DNA of 64,000 nt, from NCBI GenBank assembly GCA_018697195.1, contig JAGMWU010000027.1, positions 14,644,296-14,708,295 of the forward strand, read 5' to 3'. The position numbers were made by a program, and so were the translations under genes. This DNA comes from Certhia americana. Taxonomy: Eukaryota; Chordata; Aves; Passeriformes; Certhiidae. Positions within the stretch are counted from its first letter, which is position 1, and each line of letters opens with the position of its first letter. Under the pieces are notes generated by a model that saw only the letters and a list, made by a program, of their open reading frames with translations, ran no database searches and was not told the origin of the DNA. Of this stretch, positions 1 through 10,352 are shown piece by piece.

Positions 1-2422
1 CCTGATGTAATCCTAATTCCTTGATGGCCTTCATCTCTCTGGCATTATAGATAGGTCTTTCTGTATCTCCTCCCCTCTCAAGGGTCTTTCTTAATGCATA
101 GATTTTTATTGGGTCTCCAGGTTTTAATGCTGCTTCTCTTGCAGCCTGGTCAGCAATCCTATTTCCTTTTACCTCCCGAGTATTTCCTTTCTGATGACCC
201 CTTACATGAACTACTGCCACTTCTGCTGGCCTTTTCAGAGCTCTTAAAACTAGTTTTATCAATTTTTCATGAATTATATTTTTTCCTTTTGAATTTATGT
301 AGCCTCTTTCCTTCCAGATTTTTCTAAAAGTATGGACTACTCCAAAAGCATATCTTGAATCAGTGTAAATTGTTCTTGAATTTTCTTTAAGCAGTTCCAA
401 TCCTCTCATAACTGCATATAGTTCACAACTCTGAGCCGACCAGTTCTGTGGCAGTTTCCCTGCTTCTATCACTTCCATGACCTCTCCATCTACAACTGCA
501 TATCCTGAATGCCTCTTCCCATCTACCACCCTGGAGGATCCATCTGTGAACATTACCCTTCCGTATGGCAAAGGCTCATCTTCCAAATCCTCTCTTATTT
601 TTGTTTGTAAAGTTATCAGCTCCACACAATTATGTTCCAATTCCTCTCTAGGTTCCCCAGAAAGGAACTGGGCTGGGTTCAGAGACTTAGATGTGATAAT
701 CTCTAAATTTTCGGTATTCATTAAAACCACTTCATATTTTAGTATTCGGGCATCTGTTAACTACTGTTGTGCTTGTTGACCAAGCACTGTTCTTATGTCA
801 TGTGGAGTGTGTATTTTTATTTTTCCATGTAATGTTAACTTTTGAGCTTCTTCTATTAACACAGCTGCAGCTGCAATCGCTTGGAGGCATGTTGGCCATC
901 CCCTTGCCACTGGATCCAGCAGTTTAGATAAATACGCCACTGGTTTTCTACAGTCTCCCCATTTCTGAGTTAACACCCCATAAGCCACCCCTCCTCCCGC
1001 ATTAATAAATAAATCGAAGTCCTTCTTAAGATCGGGTAGGCTCAGGACTGGGGCTGTAGACAGCTTATCTTTTAGACTTTGCAGCTGTTCTTCATCTTTC
1101 TCTGTCCATTGTACAGGATCTGAGGTGACTAGTTTTTCATAGAGGAACTTTACACACTCTGAGTACTGCTCTATCCAGAGTTTGCAGTACCCTACCAATC
1201 CCAGTAGCCTTCTAACATCCTTTTTGGTTTTTGGAGCCCCAATGGCTAGAATCCCCGTAATCCTCTCTGGGCTTAATTTTTTATACCCTCCTCCGATTAG
1301 GTGCCCTAAAAATTTTACTTCTGGTTCCACAAATTGTAATTTGGTTTGGGACACTTTTAGTCCTTGTTCTCCTAAAAAGTTTAAAAGTTTAATGCTGGTG
1401 GTTCTTACTTGGTCTTGACCTTCTCCTGATATCAACAAATTATCCACATACTGTAGAATTTGTACCCCCTTTTTTGAGACAAATTTTTCTAATACTTTTT
1501 CTAGAGATTGCCCAAAGAGGTTAGGAGATTCTGTAAACCCTTGGGGAAGGCGTGTCCATCTTAATTGCTGTTTCCTCTTTGTACTGGGATCTTCCCATTC
1601 AAAAGCGAACCAGTCTCTGCTCTGCTCTGCCAGAGGACATGCCCAAAAGGCATCTTTTAGATCTATGGTGGTAAACCATTGATGTTCCCTTGGTACCCGG
1701 CTAAGGAGTGTGTAAGGATCTGAAACCACCGGATGTCTCGTGATGGTTCGTTTATTGACTTCTCGCAGATCTTGGACTAAGCGGTGAGTCCCATCAGGCT
1801 TTCTCACTGCCAGAATAGGTGTGTTATGTGGCGACATGCATGGTTCCAAGATTCCCTCTTCTAGCAGCTGTTTGATTATCGGGGCTAACCCCTCTCTCCC
1901 CTTGGGTGAAATAGGGTATTGCTTTACTCTTACTGGTGGCATATTTCTCTCCATTTCAACTGTGATTGGGGGTATTTTTAAGAGCCCCCTCTGCCCTTGC
2001 CCAGCCCATACTTGTGGGTTGATCTCTTCTAAATCACACTGTGCAAGCCTCATTAACTTTACAACCATCTTCCCATCCTCTGGGATTACTCCAACTCCCA
2101 GACAGACCTGAAGGTCCCTTCCCAGTAGATTACTTTCCAATTTGGGCAGGTAAATGAGATCTACCTTGCATTGTCTTGAATTTCCTTTTATCTCAACATT
2201 TTCAACTATAGGGGCTTTAAAGGGCTTTCCTTCTGCCCCTAGTACCTCACAAGTCTTTTTTCCCAAAGTAACTCCCTTTGGCAATTTATTAATACTAGAC
2301 CTTTCAGCTCCAGTATCTATCAAAAACTCCATCTCCTCCCCCAATGGACCCACCTCAAAATTTTCCAAGGGCTCTGTCAGATGTTTCATAAGGTCCCCCA
2401 CCAGGTAGAGCCCCTGACACCC
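1..2422 (-). pseudogene. pol: ERV1 pol: protease, reverse transcriptase, RNase H (broken, partial)
   Basis: The frame continues directly from the gag UAG. An aspartic protease comes first (LIDTGAE motif near 2310), then RT with the LPQGF motif and a catalytic box reading YVDN at 1439-1450, where the related ERV2 copy has YVDD. The second catalytic Asp is therefore Asn here (GAT to AAT), which should abolish polymerisation. A TAG at about 763-761 interrupts the connection region just before an LTD motif; ERV2 has a Trp codon at that spot. Past the TAG the same frame reads on into RNase H (a TDGS-type motif near 550, YTDSRYAFG near 350) until the window edge. Integrase is not in view. Domain assignment is from family motifs and is confident; loss of function is inferred from the two lesions. 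Confidence 0.88.
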
Positions 2423-2425
2423 CTA
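2423..2425 (-). promoter_or_regulatory. ERV1 gag-pol UAG, probable readthrough site
   Basis: The gag stop is UAG followed by GGG, and the next 7 codons lead in the same frame into the protease. Gammaretroviruses make Gag-Pol by suppressing exactly such a UAG, helped by a downstream pseudoknot. ERV2 has the same arrangement at 21948-21950 (UAG then GGA GGT). The pseudoknot was not folded here. Confidence 0.75.
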
Positions 2426-4333
2426 ATCATCCCCTTTTAAGACTTTCTCCAACAAATCCTGTTCCCTAGCAATGACTCCATCTAACTCCCGCTTCTTACA
2501 GTCCCTCCTGAAGTGTCCCAATCCATTACAATAGCAACGTCTTTCCCCTGGTTTTCCAGTTCTCTCCAAATATCTCTCCTCATATTTTTGTAATTCCATC
2601 TCTTCTCCACTCGATTTCAGCGGCTGAAGTGGCCTACCCCTATCCATCCCAGCACTCTCCCTGGCTATGGCTACCATAATTTTGGCTTTGGCTTTTGCTT
2701 TTTCCTCTTCTCTTCTTAAATACACCCTAAGGGCCTCCTTTAACAAATCATTTATGCTTCTTTCTTGCCAATCTTCTAGTTTCTCTAATTTCCTTCGGAT
2801 ATCTGGCCATGATTTCGTGACAAATTGAACTTTCAATATCACTTGCCCCTCAGGACTATCAGGGTCAATATTAGAATATAACTGAAAATTTCTCTTGAGG
2901 CGCTTTAGCCAAGTCGCGGGGGTTTCATCCTTTTCTTGGGACCCATCAAATGCCAACTTTACATTACTCCCCCGGGGCACAGACTCTTTAATTCCCCTAA
3001 CTATCAGGGACCGGTAATCCTTCATGTTTTGCCTGCCTCTTTCTTCATTAGGGTTCCAGTTTGGTTCTACTAGAGGCATCTTATGGTCCCCTGGGGGTCC
3101 CAATCTATTCTCCCTCTCCCAAATCCTCATTCCTGCTGCTCTTATCAGTCTCACTTCCTCTGCAGAGAATAGTATATTTAAGATTGAGTTTAATTCACCC
3201 CAGGTGTAGATGTTTGGGCCCAGAAATTGATCTATCTGGTCAGCTATGCCTACAGGATCTTCTACCAGATTCCCGAGGTCCTTCTTAAAACCCCTCACCT
3301 CAGAGGCGGTTAAAGGAGCATTTACAAAGCCTACTCCTCCATTCACTCCTCCCATCGGTACTTCCCGGAGAGGGTACAACCTCTCTGCCTTGGTTGTTTT
3401 TGATCTTGTGTGGCAGTATGGGCCATCGGAGGAATCATTGGAGAAGGTAGAGGAATATTTATCATTAGAAAGGGTACATGCAGGGGAGTTAACTTCTGGG
3501 ATAGGGATTTCAGCCAGACTTCCAGCTGTAGTTCCCAAGGGGCACTCTGGGGTAACCACAGAGCCATAACTTTGAGCATGATTTGGAGTGTTAGGAGAAA
3601 GGGGCAGGGAACTTGCAGTAGGCATAGGAGAAGTATTGGAGCCTACATTATTCAGGGTAGATATTGAGGGTTCTACCTGAGGGGTTACAACAGTATGATT
3701 ACCAGGTGGGGGACAGGTTACAGGAAAAATAGGAGGAGGTAGTGGAATTACAGCAGGTATAGGGGAGGTTAAAGAACTTAAATTATCCATGGGAGAGGTT
3801 AAGGGTTTCTGGGTAGTATGTGAGGTGCAGGTTGCTTGTTCAATGGAGGGCTCTGGATGAAGGGTTGGGTAAAGAGGAGGAAGGGCATAGGGTACAAAAG
3901 GAGTAGGTGGGGGTAGATTCTCAAGGGGATCCCACTCTCTTTTTGGGCTGTCATCCGTTTCTTTACTTCCAGGTTTTTTCCCTTGTAGCTTACAAATTTT
4001 CACCTCCTTCTCCATTCTAGCATTTTCCAACCAACAAGCTGCATACTTTAATTCTTCCAAATCAGGATCGTCCTGCACCCTCAAGTATTCATTCAGCTGC
4101 CGGCACATCCAGATATCTTGGGTTCCTACCCATGGCCATTCTCTTTGTAGATCTAACTTTGGCCAAACCTCTACACAAAAATGAATCATCCTGATTTTAT
4201 CCAACTCTTTAGTTCCTTCATAACTCTCCCATTTATCTAATAACACCCCTAGGGGGCTATTGGGAGGTATGTTCTTAACTCCTTTCCTCTTGTTCTTCAT
4301 TTTACTTGACTTCTTGCTTATACAATTTCCCAT
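2423..4333 (-). CDS. gag: ERV1 Gag polyprotein, 636 aa, open frame
   Basis: Gag forms the virion core. The start begins MGNCISKK, a classic N-myristoylation signal followed by basic residues for membrane binding (matrix). A proline-rich middle region contains PPLY (residues 152-155), a PPxY late-domain motif that in this family recruits host budding factors. The capsid-like domain (about residues 330-560) matches the ERV2 copy closely, followed by a charged Lys/Glu-rich helix and a single zinc knuckle at about residues 600-612. The knuckle is spaced C-x1-C-x4-H-x4-C, one residue shorter than the usual C-x2-C. The frame ends in UAG, with pro-pol following in phase. About 640 residues is somewhat longer than typical gammaretroviral Gag because of the proline/serine-rich region. 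An intact frame this long suggests a fairly recent insertion. Confidence 0.9.
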   Translation of the reverse strand: MGNCISKKSSKMKNKRKGVKNIPPNSPLGVLLDKWESYEGTKELDKIRMIHFCVEVWPKLDLQREWPWVGTQDIWMCRQLNEYLRVQDDPDLEELKYAACWLENARMEKEVKICKLQGKKPGSKETDDSPKREWDPLENLPPPTPFVPYALPPLYPTLHPEPSIEQATCTSHTTQKPLTSPMDNLSSLTSPIPAVIPLPPPIFPVTCPPPGNHTVVTPQVEPSISTLNNVGSNTSPMPTASSLPLSPNTPNHAQSYGSVVTPECPLGTTAGSLAEIPIPEVNSPACTLSNDKYSSTFSNDSSDGPYCHTRSKTTKAERLYPLREVPMGGVNGGVGFVNAPLTASEVRGFKKDLGNLVEDPVGIADQIDQFLGPNIYTWGELNSILNILFSAEEVRLIRAAGMRIWERENRLGPPGDHKMPLVEPNWNPNEERGRQNMKDYRSLIVRGIKESVPRGSNVKLAFDGSQEKDETPATWLKRLKRNFQLYSNIDPDSPEGQVILKVQFVTKSWPDIRRKLEKLEDWQERSINDLLKEALRVYLRREEEKAKAKAKIMVAIARESAGMDRGRPLQPLKSSGEEMELQKYEERYLERTGKPGERRCYCNGLGHFRRDCKKRELDGVIAREQDLLEKVLKGDD

Positions 4334-4394
4334 GGTTCTAATTCAACTGCAATAAAGTCCCTGTGATGAGTTATCTGCCTTCACTTCCGAGTCC

Positions 4395-4640
4395 TTACAC
4401 TCCACTGGACAAGTCTGGGTGCTCTCAGCCTTATGCCTCAACCCAGCCCCCTTGCCCCACCAGACAAGTCTGGGTGCTCTCAGCCTTATGCCTCAACCCA
4501 GCCCCCTTGCCCTACAGGACAAGCCTGGGTGCTCTCAGCCTTACGCCTCAACCCAGCCCCCTTGCCCTACCAGACAAGCCTGGGTGCTCTCGGCCTTATG
4601 CCTCAACCCAGCCCACTTGTCCCACCAACCCCGCGTCCAG
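4395..4640 (-). repeat. Four 55-bp tandem repeats in the ERV1 leader
   Basis: The string TGGGTGCTCT recurs at 4416, 4471, 4526 and 4581, an exact 55-bp period, with only a few substitutions between units. The array lies between the primer site and the gag start. Overlapping open frames on the plus strand here are by-products of the repeat and not genes. Confidence 0.92.
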
Positions 4641-4659
4641 GGCCTTAATCTGCGTGTCA

Positions 4660-4862
4660 CTTGAAACTACCCCAAGCCCTCACACGCCCAAGGCTAACCT
4701 GGGGGCTGCGCGCCAACTCACTTTTTCCCTAAATCCCTGCGCGCCCAGGGGATGCGTGTCACACACACTACCCCAAGTTCTCACACGCCCGAGACCACCT
4801 TGGGGGCTGCACGCCAACTCACTCTATACTCCCCGCGTGCCCAGGGTGGGTTTCTTATTAGC
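4660..4862 (-). repeat. Two ~101-bp tandem repeats in the ERV1 leader
   Basis: TACCCCAAG recurs at 4668 and 4769, and the flanking bases align over about 100 bp (CACACGCCC, GGGGGCTGC, CGCCAACTCACT in both). The array is GC-rich and sits next to the 55-bp array in the long 5' leader. Function unknown; leader repeats may arise by slippage in reverse transcription. Confidence 0.8.
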
Positions 4863-5096
4863 TACCCTAGAGGCGCCTCAGTCTCGCTTCTTCCACTCGC
4901 TTCCCCCCGTTCCCGGCCGGCCCCCTCGCGGGAGTCCGGAACCGCGGTACTAGGGAGTCCTCACTCGCCTCGGGGGTCCGAGCTGCCGGCCCCCGTCTCA
5001 TACACACCCACTCACTCGCCTCTACTCCCGCCACCGGTTGCCTCACCAATCCGGCGCTCCTCTGTGCCGCCGATCCTCTGCTGATCTCCGGGTCCG

Positions 5097-5105
5097 GGGC
5101 TTACC
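5097..5105 (-). other. Possible ERV1 leader splice donor
   Basis: On the minus strand CTG|GTAAGC lies about 70 bases downstream of the primer site, a usual place for the retroviral major splice donor. Motif only; env lies outside the window, so use cannot be judged. Confidence 0.4.
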
Positions 5106-5170
5106 AGCTGCTCCCGAGGATCCCTGAAGCAGGCGGCCGTCCTGTCCTGGGGTCCTCTTCGGGCGTGGTT

Positions 5171-5188
5171 ATCCCGGACGAGTCCCCA
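5171..5188 (-). other. ERV1 primer binding site, tRNA-Pro-like
   Basis: Minus-strand TGGGGACTCGTCCGGGAT matches the complement of the tRNA-Pro 3' end with one mismatch. It begins 2 bases after the LTR end, the canonical position, and so fixes the inner LTR edge at 5191. Confidence 0.85.
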
Positions 5189-5190
5189 AC

Positions 5191-6073
5191 TGAAGAAAAA
5201 GGGGAGGAGCTTTTTCTCCTTTTTAATGCCTTTATTAGTGATCAGCTCGAGGTGGGGGCCCGACGGGTCGCGCACACACCGCCGCTGCTCCCAGAGGTGG
5301 CACACAGGAGGAGGAAAGCAGCTTTGTCCACAGGAACGCAGGCAGAGCTGGGGCTTCTATCCTCACGAGAGCACCAGAAGACAAAGATGGCTTGTTGGTC
5401 TAGGGTCTCTCTCCGCCTGGGTACTATTGTACTTAGGGCAACATGGCCGAACTCAGTTCTTGGTGTATGCTTCCTTGAGGTTTTCTCAGAGTAGTGCTGC
5501 TGTTTTTATTGTTCTATGATATGTTGTTTTGTGGTTTTGGGAGTCCGATTTAGGCCAAATGCCCCTTATTTGCATACAGTCAGTGCGCAAGGACGTCTGG
5601 GAGCAGCAGTTGGGGTGCAACAAATGTAGCTTCCGACGGGAGGATTCTGGGAACATGGGGATACAAACATGAAAGTGGCAAACACAGACTAGGGTAAAAA
5701 GGGAACAACTGGGAAAACAACATTTAACAATGATTGGTAACAAATAACCACAACATTAACAACTAACTCTTACTGAATAAGAACAAACAGGGAATTTTGT
5801 TTATCACAATAATGAACCTCATGCATATTGCAAAAAGCAAGCTCATCATTGACTACTCACAGAAATGTTAATTCCTCTTAGTTTCTCATTCTTGTGGTTC
5901 AGTGTTAGCATTCTGTTCTCTCTTTATCAGCTACAATATTCCATTGTTGTTATAACGCTCTCCTACAAGGACACAGCGTCCTTGTTAGCTAAGCTGTCCT
6001 AAACTTTGCTAACTCTGCACCTGCAAACTGATGTAGATTCACATGTCCCTTATTCTCTAACCACTCTTCCACA
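5191..6073 (-). mobile_element. ERV1 5' LTR (~880 bp)
   Basis: On the minus strand the LTR starts TGTGGAAG at 6073 and ends CTTCA at 5191, next to the primer site. AATAAA lies on the minus strand at 5231-5236, near the R/U5 border. The first ~290 bp of U3 (6073-5785) align with the solo LTR at 38416-38771; beyond that the two differ. U3 also has an octamer-type ATGCAAAT near 5570. The right edge is supported by that alignment and by ERVL gag sequence resuming at 6074. Short open frames inside are not genes. Confidence 0.75.
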
Positions 6074-7190
6074 AGATCCCAAGTGCCTCACTTCAGTACT
6101 CTCGAAAATTGTGCCATCACCTGCAGTGTCCCTGTCTTGGGGTTATTTTATGATGATACCTTATTCCCTGATCATCTGCTCTGTGCCCAGAAATGGTTGC
6201 TGTAGCTTTAAGGTGCATCCAGGGGAGGGGGGAACCTTGGGACTCTTGCGTGCTTTTTCAAAGTCTCACTCTCTGTCGTCAGTGGTGCAGTGTGAACAGT
6301 GTTACTTTGTTGCCTGGCTAGCTTGTGTTTTGTTAGCTTTGGCAAGAAGGTTTTTCTTCCCTTTCCCTGGCCTTGGAGACTGTGACAGCAATCCTTCAGC
6401 AGTCATTTTTCCTGAACTGTTCAGTTTGGTTTTGGTCCAAGATCAGAGAGTCGACGGGAGAGGCATCAGCTGTGGACCGGCGGGGAGCTGAGGAGCTGCT
6501 CCATCTCAGCCCCAGACCTTGGAACAACCAAGCCAACAAGAGAAAAGACACCCAAATCGACCAGCTTCATCTGCTGCAAAGAGGAGACCAACATCAGAGA
6601 TTCACCATGTTCCCATCTGGTTTTGACCCAGCTTCTGTGTGAACCCTTTGTTTTTTTCCTTCCCTGAGACAAAAGCTGGCACCATTTTTTTCTCCTCCCC
6701 ACCACACTGTGGCCATTGTGGGATTTTTTTTCTCTCTTTTCCTGGAATTTTTTGGGTTTTTTGTTTTTTTTTTTTTTTGGGGGGGGGGGGCAGGGTCTGA
6801 CAGTTCAATATCTAGCATTTATTCACCATTTTTTCCTGTGCCGTGTTGGCACTCTTTGTCAATAAACAGTTGGGGTTTTTTTCACTTTCATTTCACGTAC
6901 TAGTGTTACTCTCTCATTGGCAGAAAGGGATTGTTGGAACCCTCTTTTAGAGGAAACACTCATTCAAGAGTGTGTTCTCCTAAACTTGTCTCTAAATGGA
7001 GACAGTCCTAGACTCAGATCAACTTTCTCAATATAGACTCATCTGTTTGTTGGGTGAAGTCTTTCCTCCAATTGCGGAGACTTTCTAAGGATAAAGATTT
7101 GGTGCTCCTTTCTGGTTCTGATTCCTCTGCTGGCTGTGAGGGTCTTGCCTCCCCATCATCATTCACTGGCCAAATGTATTTGGTCTTGGC
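6074..7190 (-). pseudogene. ERVL gag relic, split by an LTR
   Basis: 6074-6132 aligns with ERV3 gag DNA at 17167-17225 (GATCCCAA-TGCCTC-CTTCAGT). 7005 to about 7190 aligns with ERV3 at about 17226-17345 and onwards. The two halves are separated by an inserted LTR (6133-7004). No open frame survives. It was evidently the target for ERV1 on its left side as well. Confidence 0.7.
6133..7004 (+). mobile_element. Solo LTR inserted in ERVL gag
   Basis: It starts TGTCTTGG and ends GAGACA, flanked by GTCCC (6128-6132) and GTCCT (7005-7009), a 5-bp duplication with one change. AATAAACAG at about 6861 is a poly(A) signal in plus orientation, and there is a T/G-homopolymer stretch at 6755-6791. Homologous gag sequence resumes on both sides, which supports the borders. 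Confidence 0.75.
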
Positions 7191-8039
7191 CCAGGGGTGA
7201 CTGCTACTGGCTTAGGCGGCTGTTGTGGTTTAACTGCAGTGTACTGAAAAACCTGGAGTGGTGGCTGAGAAGCAGCAGGGCTGGGCAGCAGCAGCCCAGC
7301 TCCTGAACACGGGGAGCCCTCAGAGGCAAGGAGGGGCTCGGGGTCTGGGGGTTTCCCCTGAGGCTTCCAAGTAGATGGTGAGGATCCTTTCTAGTGAGGT
7401 AGGGTGTTAATAAGGTCCCAGTGTAATGGCCACTCCCACAACCAGAGCTTCACGCACAGTCGAAGAAGACAGCAGGAGACTGAGCCTAGCCTCACAGTGG
7501 CGGCTAATTCACCACCTGGCCAAAATCTCTCCATCTTTGCCCTTCCAAAGAGGAAACCCCCCCAGGTAAAGAGAGTAGCCAGCTGTACCCTTCCTCCTCC
7601 TCCCAGACACATATTTTGTTCTTTTAAGTATCGATAGTTATTATTTCTTAGCAACAGATGGGACAAAATTCCATGAGAGAAAGAAACAAAAGGAAAAATC
7701 CTAACCCCCAACAGGAGCCTGGAAGCTGAGCTGATCTGAGCAAAGGGGGATGGGGGTTCACTGCCTCCCGCCAGAGGTTATGCCACATCCCCAAAACCTG
7801 TCTTTCTCTCCCCTGGGTTGGGGGACAGTCTGTGCAAACCTGTCAATAGATGAGCCTGAGACTATGGCCTCCACCCTTAAGCTACTGGGCTTGAGTATCC
7901 TGTGAATGCTGTCCCAGCCTTAACCATTACTTCCCATACCTGAGATTCTTTCAACAGTAGTGTCACTTTTTCTCATCTCGAATAGCATTAGGCAGTTTAA
8001 CTCACAGTTCAGGGTTTTAAGTGAGGAGGCCCATACAGG
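7191..8039. other. LTR-derived, borders unresolved
   Basis: The part from about 7540 to 7713 resembles the right end of the LTR at 39118-40288 (GAGGAAACCCCCCCAGGTAA, then GGAAAAATCCTAACCCCCAACAGGAG), so it is an LTR end in minus orientation ending CCAACA at 7713. 7191-7540 and 7714-8039 show no recognisable coding sequence. I cannot place the other edge. Confidence 0.5.
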
Positions 8040-8520
8040 GTGGCCTTTGGTGGTGCAGCTTTGTTACAGTTTTGCTATAATGGGCAAAAATCTTTATGAC
8101 ACTGTTTAAGTCACGAATTATAATATTTTGGTATTTGACAGATGGGAGGGAGCATAGCTGGGACAATTGACCCGAACTGGCCAAAGGTATATTACATAGA
8201 ATAGCATTTCATGCACAGTATATAAAATGGGGGAGGTAGCCGGGATGAGACAATCAATGCTTGGGGACTAGTTGGGCATCAGTGGGTGGTGAGTAACTGC
8301 ATTGTGCATCACTTGTTTTTCTTGAGTCTTATTCCTTTCTCACCATCTTCTTTTAATTGCAATTATTATCTTTAGTAGTAGTAATATAAAAATATTTTAT
8401 TTTGTTTCAGTTATTAAACTGTTCCTATTTTGACCCCTGGGTTTTACCTTTTTCTGATTTTCTTCTCTTCTCCATCCCACCAGGGTGATGGGGGGGGGGG
8501 GGGGGGAAATGAACAAGCAT
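8040..8520 (+). mobile_element. ERVL-type LTR fragment
   Basis: It has GTATATAAAATGG (TATA box, ~8217), an AT-rich stretch with TTATTAAACTG, then a CCATCCCACC-type end next to a G17 run (8490-8506). This layout is typical of avian ERVL LTRs. No duplication found, so borders are approximate. Confidence 0.5.
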
Positions 8521-8896
8521 CTGTGGTACTTAGTATGACGGCTGGGATTAAACCACAACATCATGAAAGAAATGTTCTTCCTGAACTGTTGTGCTCACAG
8601 TGTATGCTATTTTTGGGGAAGTTTTAAGGACATTCTCTTTCACATAAGTTTTACAAAGCACCTAATAACCAGTGTTTTATTAAAAGGGTTGTGAATTATT
8701 TAACAAATGTGACTGAAACTCTTAGTAGCATCAGGCAGATGAGAAAACATGCCTGCATTTCACTTTCAATATATATGTTATAAATACATATAATAATATT
8801 GGCTTTTTGCAGACATTAAGATGTGTGCTATATGTATAAGGTTAAAGTAACTTTGTGTCGTGGGTTTTGTTCGTTTCCCAGCCAACGCACCAAATT
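8521..8896. other. No feature recognised
   Basis: AT-rich sequence without a convincing frame, RNA or repeat motif. Confidence 0.5.
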
Positions 8897-10296
8897 TGTC
8901 ATGGTTTCAGTTTGAACCAGGCAGAAAACACCAATTTCTGTCTCAGTTTTGGTTTGCCAATTTAAAATTTCCCAATCAAGAGCAAAGCAGGCTTAAACTT
9001 CAAAGGAACAGAACTTTATTAACTAACACTAAAAGAAAAAAAAACAAGAATCAGAATGAAACCTTCAAAACACTTCTCCCAACCCCACCAACTACTACCC
9101 CACTTTTTTACTCCAATATAAAAAGACAAAACTTGGGATTCTCAGTCAGTTATCACTCTTAAAATAAATAACCAGTTCTCAATTCATCAAGGAGAAATGA
9201 GTCTCTCTTGGGTACCACAGAGATTTTCCACAAGATACCAGTTCCCTTGCTTCCACACTCCACAATTGGCCCGCCCGAGGAATGTTGCCATTTGTGAAGT
9301 CCCTCCCATGAAACAGCCTGCCACAGCAGCTCATGGGCTATATCAGTTTATTAGGGTACAGTTTAAGGATGCCTCTTCTAGTATAAAAGAAAAGTTCATT
9401 TCAAGGAACAGAGGTCATCTTCCCTCAATGGGCAAGGCTTCATCTTTCACTTCTTTAGTCTTCCTCTGTTCAATTTTCTCCAGCAGCTCACAGCTATGTC
9501 TAGAATCTTGCATCCCCCTAAAAACACTCCTTAGGTTACAGGGTATTGAAGTCCATTCTCTATGGCCTCACAAGAGAAGTCCAACCTAACCAGGCCACTC
9601 CTTCAATCTTCCTTTCCATTTGAGATTCCCTTCTCTCTTCCCCTGACATCAAGTCTCATGCTGTGTCTTTCTATATTTCATCCGGTCTCCTCTTCCTCTG
9701 GGTAAGATTCATGCTTTGAAAGTTTCATCTGGTCAAGGAAAAAAATTCACACAGGCCGCTGCTGGTACAAGGCAGTCACATGATGCATTGCAGTTTTGCT
9801 GGAACTGGGCCAGGATCTCAAGGTTTGTTGCTGCCTTCAATTCCAGCTGTGCTGAGAGAGGGAGGCTAGGATCTTTTTTCCCAGCCTGGTCAAGCTTCAG
9901 ATGTCTCACACCAGGGCTTCCTCCCTTTTTCCCTGCTCCGCAGATGCCGGGCTTAGCTCAGCCCCCGGTTGCTGCGTGGGCAGTCCTGGATTAGCAGATT
10001 TCAGCATCCAAGGCTGGGCTATGCTTTCCTTTCCCCCCCCCCCCCCCCGCCTGTCTTTCTCCCTTGCCTGCCAGGGGTGCCGGGGGAGGGAGGAGGGAAC
10101 CTCAGCCTGGCCCGGCCTGGCCGTGGGGAACAGTCAGGCCGAGGCTCTGCAACTCAACCCTCCCGGAAACCAGAAGAGAGCTATTTCCGGATTCTCACCT
10201 TAAAATGTGTATTCACTAGAGACGTATCCACCCTTTTCATTGGTTTAATCAGTTGTCAATATTACAAAATTGTCCAATCAGGGCTAAACCATGACA
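8897..10296 (-). mobile_element. Long LTR-like element (1.4 kb) with inverted ends
   Basis: It starts TGTCATGGTTT and ends AAACCATGACA, an 11-bp perfect inverted repeat of the TG...CA type. The minus strand carries TAATAAAG near 9015 (poly(A) signal close to the 3' end), fixing the orientation. The right part is GC-rich with a C-run at 10027-10048. No clean target duplication was found (AAATT against CTTTG), so this may be two related LTR parts or an internally rearranged one. The AACCATGACA end is shared with the LTRs ending at 32531 and 56033. Confidence 0.55.
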
Positions 10297-10352
10297 CTTT
10301 GCGATAAAGATATAGTTTTGTGGGGTTTTTTGCTGTTAATTGAACTTAGTAA

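Larger units (their letters stand above)
1..6073 (-). mobile_element. ERV1: gammaretrovirus-like provirus, 3' end outside window
   Basis: Read on the minus strand the order is 5' LTR (6073 to 5191), primer binding site, repeat-rich leader, gag (4333-2423), then pro-pol in the same frame after a single UAG (2422 to the left edge). Gag/pol layout, a tRNA-Pro-like primer site and similarity to the plus-strand ERV2 at 19309-28712 place it with class I (gammaretrovirus-like) elements. Integrase, env and 3' LTR would lie left of base 1. Gag is a full-length open frame, but pol has an in-frame TAG and an altered RT catalytic motif, so this copy is not competent as it stands. It abuts an older ERVL gag relic at 6074, which appears to be the target. 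Confidence 0.9.

Noticed and set aside
4395..4640. Tandem repeats considered as a CRISPR-like array
   Set aside because: Units are contiguous without unique spacers, and the sequence is vertebrate.
4363..4953. 196-aa plus-strand open frame with repeated residues
   Set aside because: It is the reverse strand of the tandem-repeat leader of ERV1; repeats with a period not creating stops give chance frames. No domain.
5012..5519. Overlapping ~100-aa frames near the ERV1 LTR
   Set aside because: They cover the primer site, U5 and R; coding is implausible and no homology is seen.
8490..8506. G-run as a G-quadruplex regulatory site
   Set aside because: A single homopolymer at an LTR end; likely slippage and prone to sequencing error.
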